Below, in pieces: positions 40,336 to 40,880 of a stretch of 40,880 nt of DNA. The first letter of the stretch is position 1. Each line of letters starts with the position of its first letter. Origin of the DNA: a virus; IMG/VR virus record IMGVR_UViG_3300029911_000077, positions 1 to 40,880 of that record; one strand, 5' to 3'. The position numbers and the translations under genes were made by a program. The notes under the pieces are model-generated. The model was given only the letters and a program-made list of their open reading frames with translations, did no database searches and had not been told where the DNA came from.

Positions 40336-40754
40336 CAGCGTTTGCCCTTCTCAGGCTTCGGCTTCGGGAAGCGGGGATCGTGTTCAATCCGCATCAGGCG
40401 CACGCCTTCAAAATCGCGGATCGTCCATTGGTCGAGGAAGTGGTCGGAAACCGACTTGACGCCAGCGCGGAAGAAACTCGCGTGTGGATCGGGAAAGCCA
40501 TTCGGACCCGCGCCGAATCGCGCGTCCATGATGCCGGCCGACTTGAGCAGTCCCCACATTTCGCGGCGACCGACCGGCGAAGCGAACGTCGCGCGCCACC
40601 AATCTTCGGCCTCGCGGTCGTCAAGCTCGGCGCGGCGCGCCTGCTGCTTGAGACGTCGCGCGTCAGCGGCGCTGTCGGGAGAGCCGGGATCCGGCTCCGC
40701 GCGCTCGGCGTCGTCATCGTCAGGTTCGAGCGGGTCAATTTCATCATTGCTCAC
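40335..40754 (-). CDS. Bbp19-like phage protein
   Basis: 139 residues from GTG 40754, overlapping the upstream stop (GTGA). The N-terminal third is acidic (EIDPLEPDDDDAERAEPD). The conserved part is near residues 50-120: WWRATFASPVGRREMWGLLK, a SAGIMDARFG segment, FPDPHASFFRAGVKSVSDHFLD and LMRIEHDP. This is the pattern of the Bbp19-like domain of Bordetella phage BPP-1 relatives ('FK-VL-T--GR-VLW-LL ... G ... -F-EG-R--G'), encoded just upstream of the scaffold. Function is unknown; it is often near portal genes. Confidence 0.75.
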   Translation of the reverse strand: MSNDEIDPLEPDDDDAERAEPDPGSPDSAADARRLKQQARRAELDDREAEDWWRATFASPVGRREMWGLLKSAGIMDARFGAGPNGFPDPHASFFRAGVKSVSDHFLDQWTIRDFEGVRLMRIEHDPRFPKPKPEKGKR

Positions 40755-40880
40755 GCATTCGCCCCTGGGAGGATGATCCCGCCGGGGCTGAGCGACGCGC
40801 GATAGCCAAACTTGCGGTTATCGCGCATGAACGGCTTGACGGGCTCGGGGATGATTGCGCCGGCCTTACCGGTCTTGCCG
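40751..40880 (-). CDS. C-terminal end of an upstream phage gene, 5'-truncated
   Basis: The frame is open to the right window edge and ends with TGA at 40751, overlapping the start of the Bbp19-like gene (GTGA). The last residues are basic and Pro/Gly-rich (PEPVKPFMRDNRKFGYRASL then SPGGIILPGANA). The product cannot be identified from 42 residues. In this gene order the portal or a small portal-linked gene is expected here. Confidence 0.6.
   Translation of the reverse strand, partial: GKTGKAGAIIPEPVKPFMRDNRKFGYRASLSPGGIILPGANA

Noticed and set aside
38122-40776. 884-codon open frame on the plus strand opposite the capsid, scaffold and Bbp19-like genes
   Set aside because: It is antisense to strongly recognised structural genes, has an Arg/Gly/Val/Asp-rich composition typical of shadow frames in GC-rich DNA, and no start signal or family pattern.
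1-40880. Diversity-generating retroelement, expected from the similarity to phage BPP-1
   Set aside because: No reverse transcriptase with a YxDD motif, no Avd-like gene and no template/variable repeat pair was seen; the fibre repeats differ by few scattered bases without adenine bias.
1-40880. CRISPR arrays, tRNA genes, insertion sequences, integrase and attachment sites
   Set aside because: No regularly spaced repeats, cloverleaf sequences, transposase genes or integrase were seen. The TnpV-like ORF alone does not indicate a transposon.

Overview
The window is part of a GC-rich tailed-phage (or prophage) genome of podovirus type. It contains no integrase, repressor, tRNA or host housekeeping gene. 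The gene order resembles both Bordetella phage BPP-1 (Bbp19-like, scaffold, capsid, Bbp16-like cement) and T7 (gp11-gp12-gp13-gp14-gp15/16-fibre). The host is probably a GC-rich Gram-negative bacterium: there is a GH108 endolysin, there are many Sec signal peptides, and one periplasmic protein resembles families common in Alphaproteobacteria. An alphaproteobacterial (Rhizobiales-like) host is an inference only.

Layout. From the right edge to about position 1374, everything is on the minus strand as one tightly packed late cluster with many TGATG, TAATG, ATGA and GTGA stop/start overlaps. Read in the direction of transcription: a partial gene, a Bbp19-like protein, a scaffold-like protein, the major capsid protein, a Bbp16-like cement protein, several small or unknown virion proteins (including a His/Met-rich protein, a capsid-staple-like protein and a DUF3008-like protein), and a signal-peptide-bearing fibre. 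Next come three tandem tail tubular protein A-like genes, a very large tail tubular protein B, a GNAT-fold gp13-like protein, a gp14-like internal virion protein, and a virion protein that combines an SGNH/GDSL-like domain with a lytic transglycosylase. An 11.4-kb gene follows for a 3799-residue polyvalent protein. After it come a second signal-peptide-bearing fibre/tailspike, further exported fibre-like proteins, two small exported proteins, the GH108 endolysin, a holin-like protein and a group of tiny membrane proteins. The first 1.36 kb is on the plus strand, converges on the late cluster, and holds three accessory genes; the first is cut by the window edge.

The most notable element is the 3799-residue protein. 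I read it as a glycine-zipper membrane segment, a RelA/SpoT-like nucleotidyltransferase, an N6-adenine methyltransferase, a SNF2 helicase, an HELGH zincin protease and a large C-terminal virion-protein region. Its position in the internal virion protein block suggests it is packaged and ejected with the DNA. Two low-complexity linkers inside it each contain a second, overprinted reading frame on the same strand with its own ATG and Shine-Dalgarno sequence. One of these looks like a TnpV-type small protein.

A second theme is that at least eight proteins of the late region, including both homologous fibres, carry apparent Sec signal peptides, which is unusual for parts of a virion assembled in the cytoplasm. 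A perfect 14-bp inverted repeat lies between endolysin and holin. All functional calls come from reading motifs and gene order; no database search was run.
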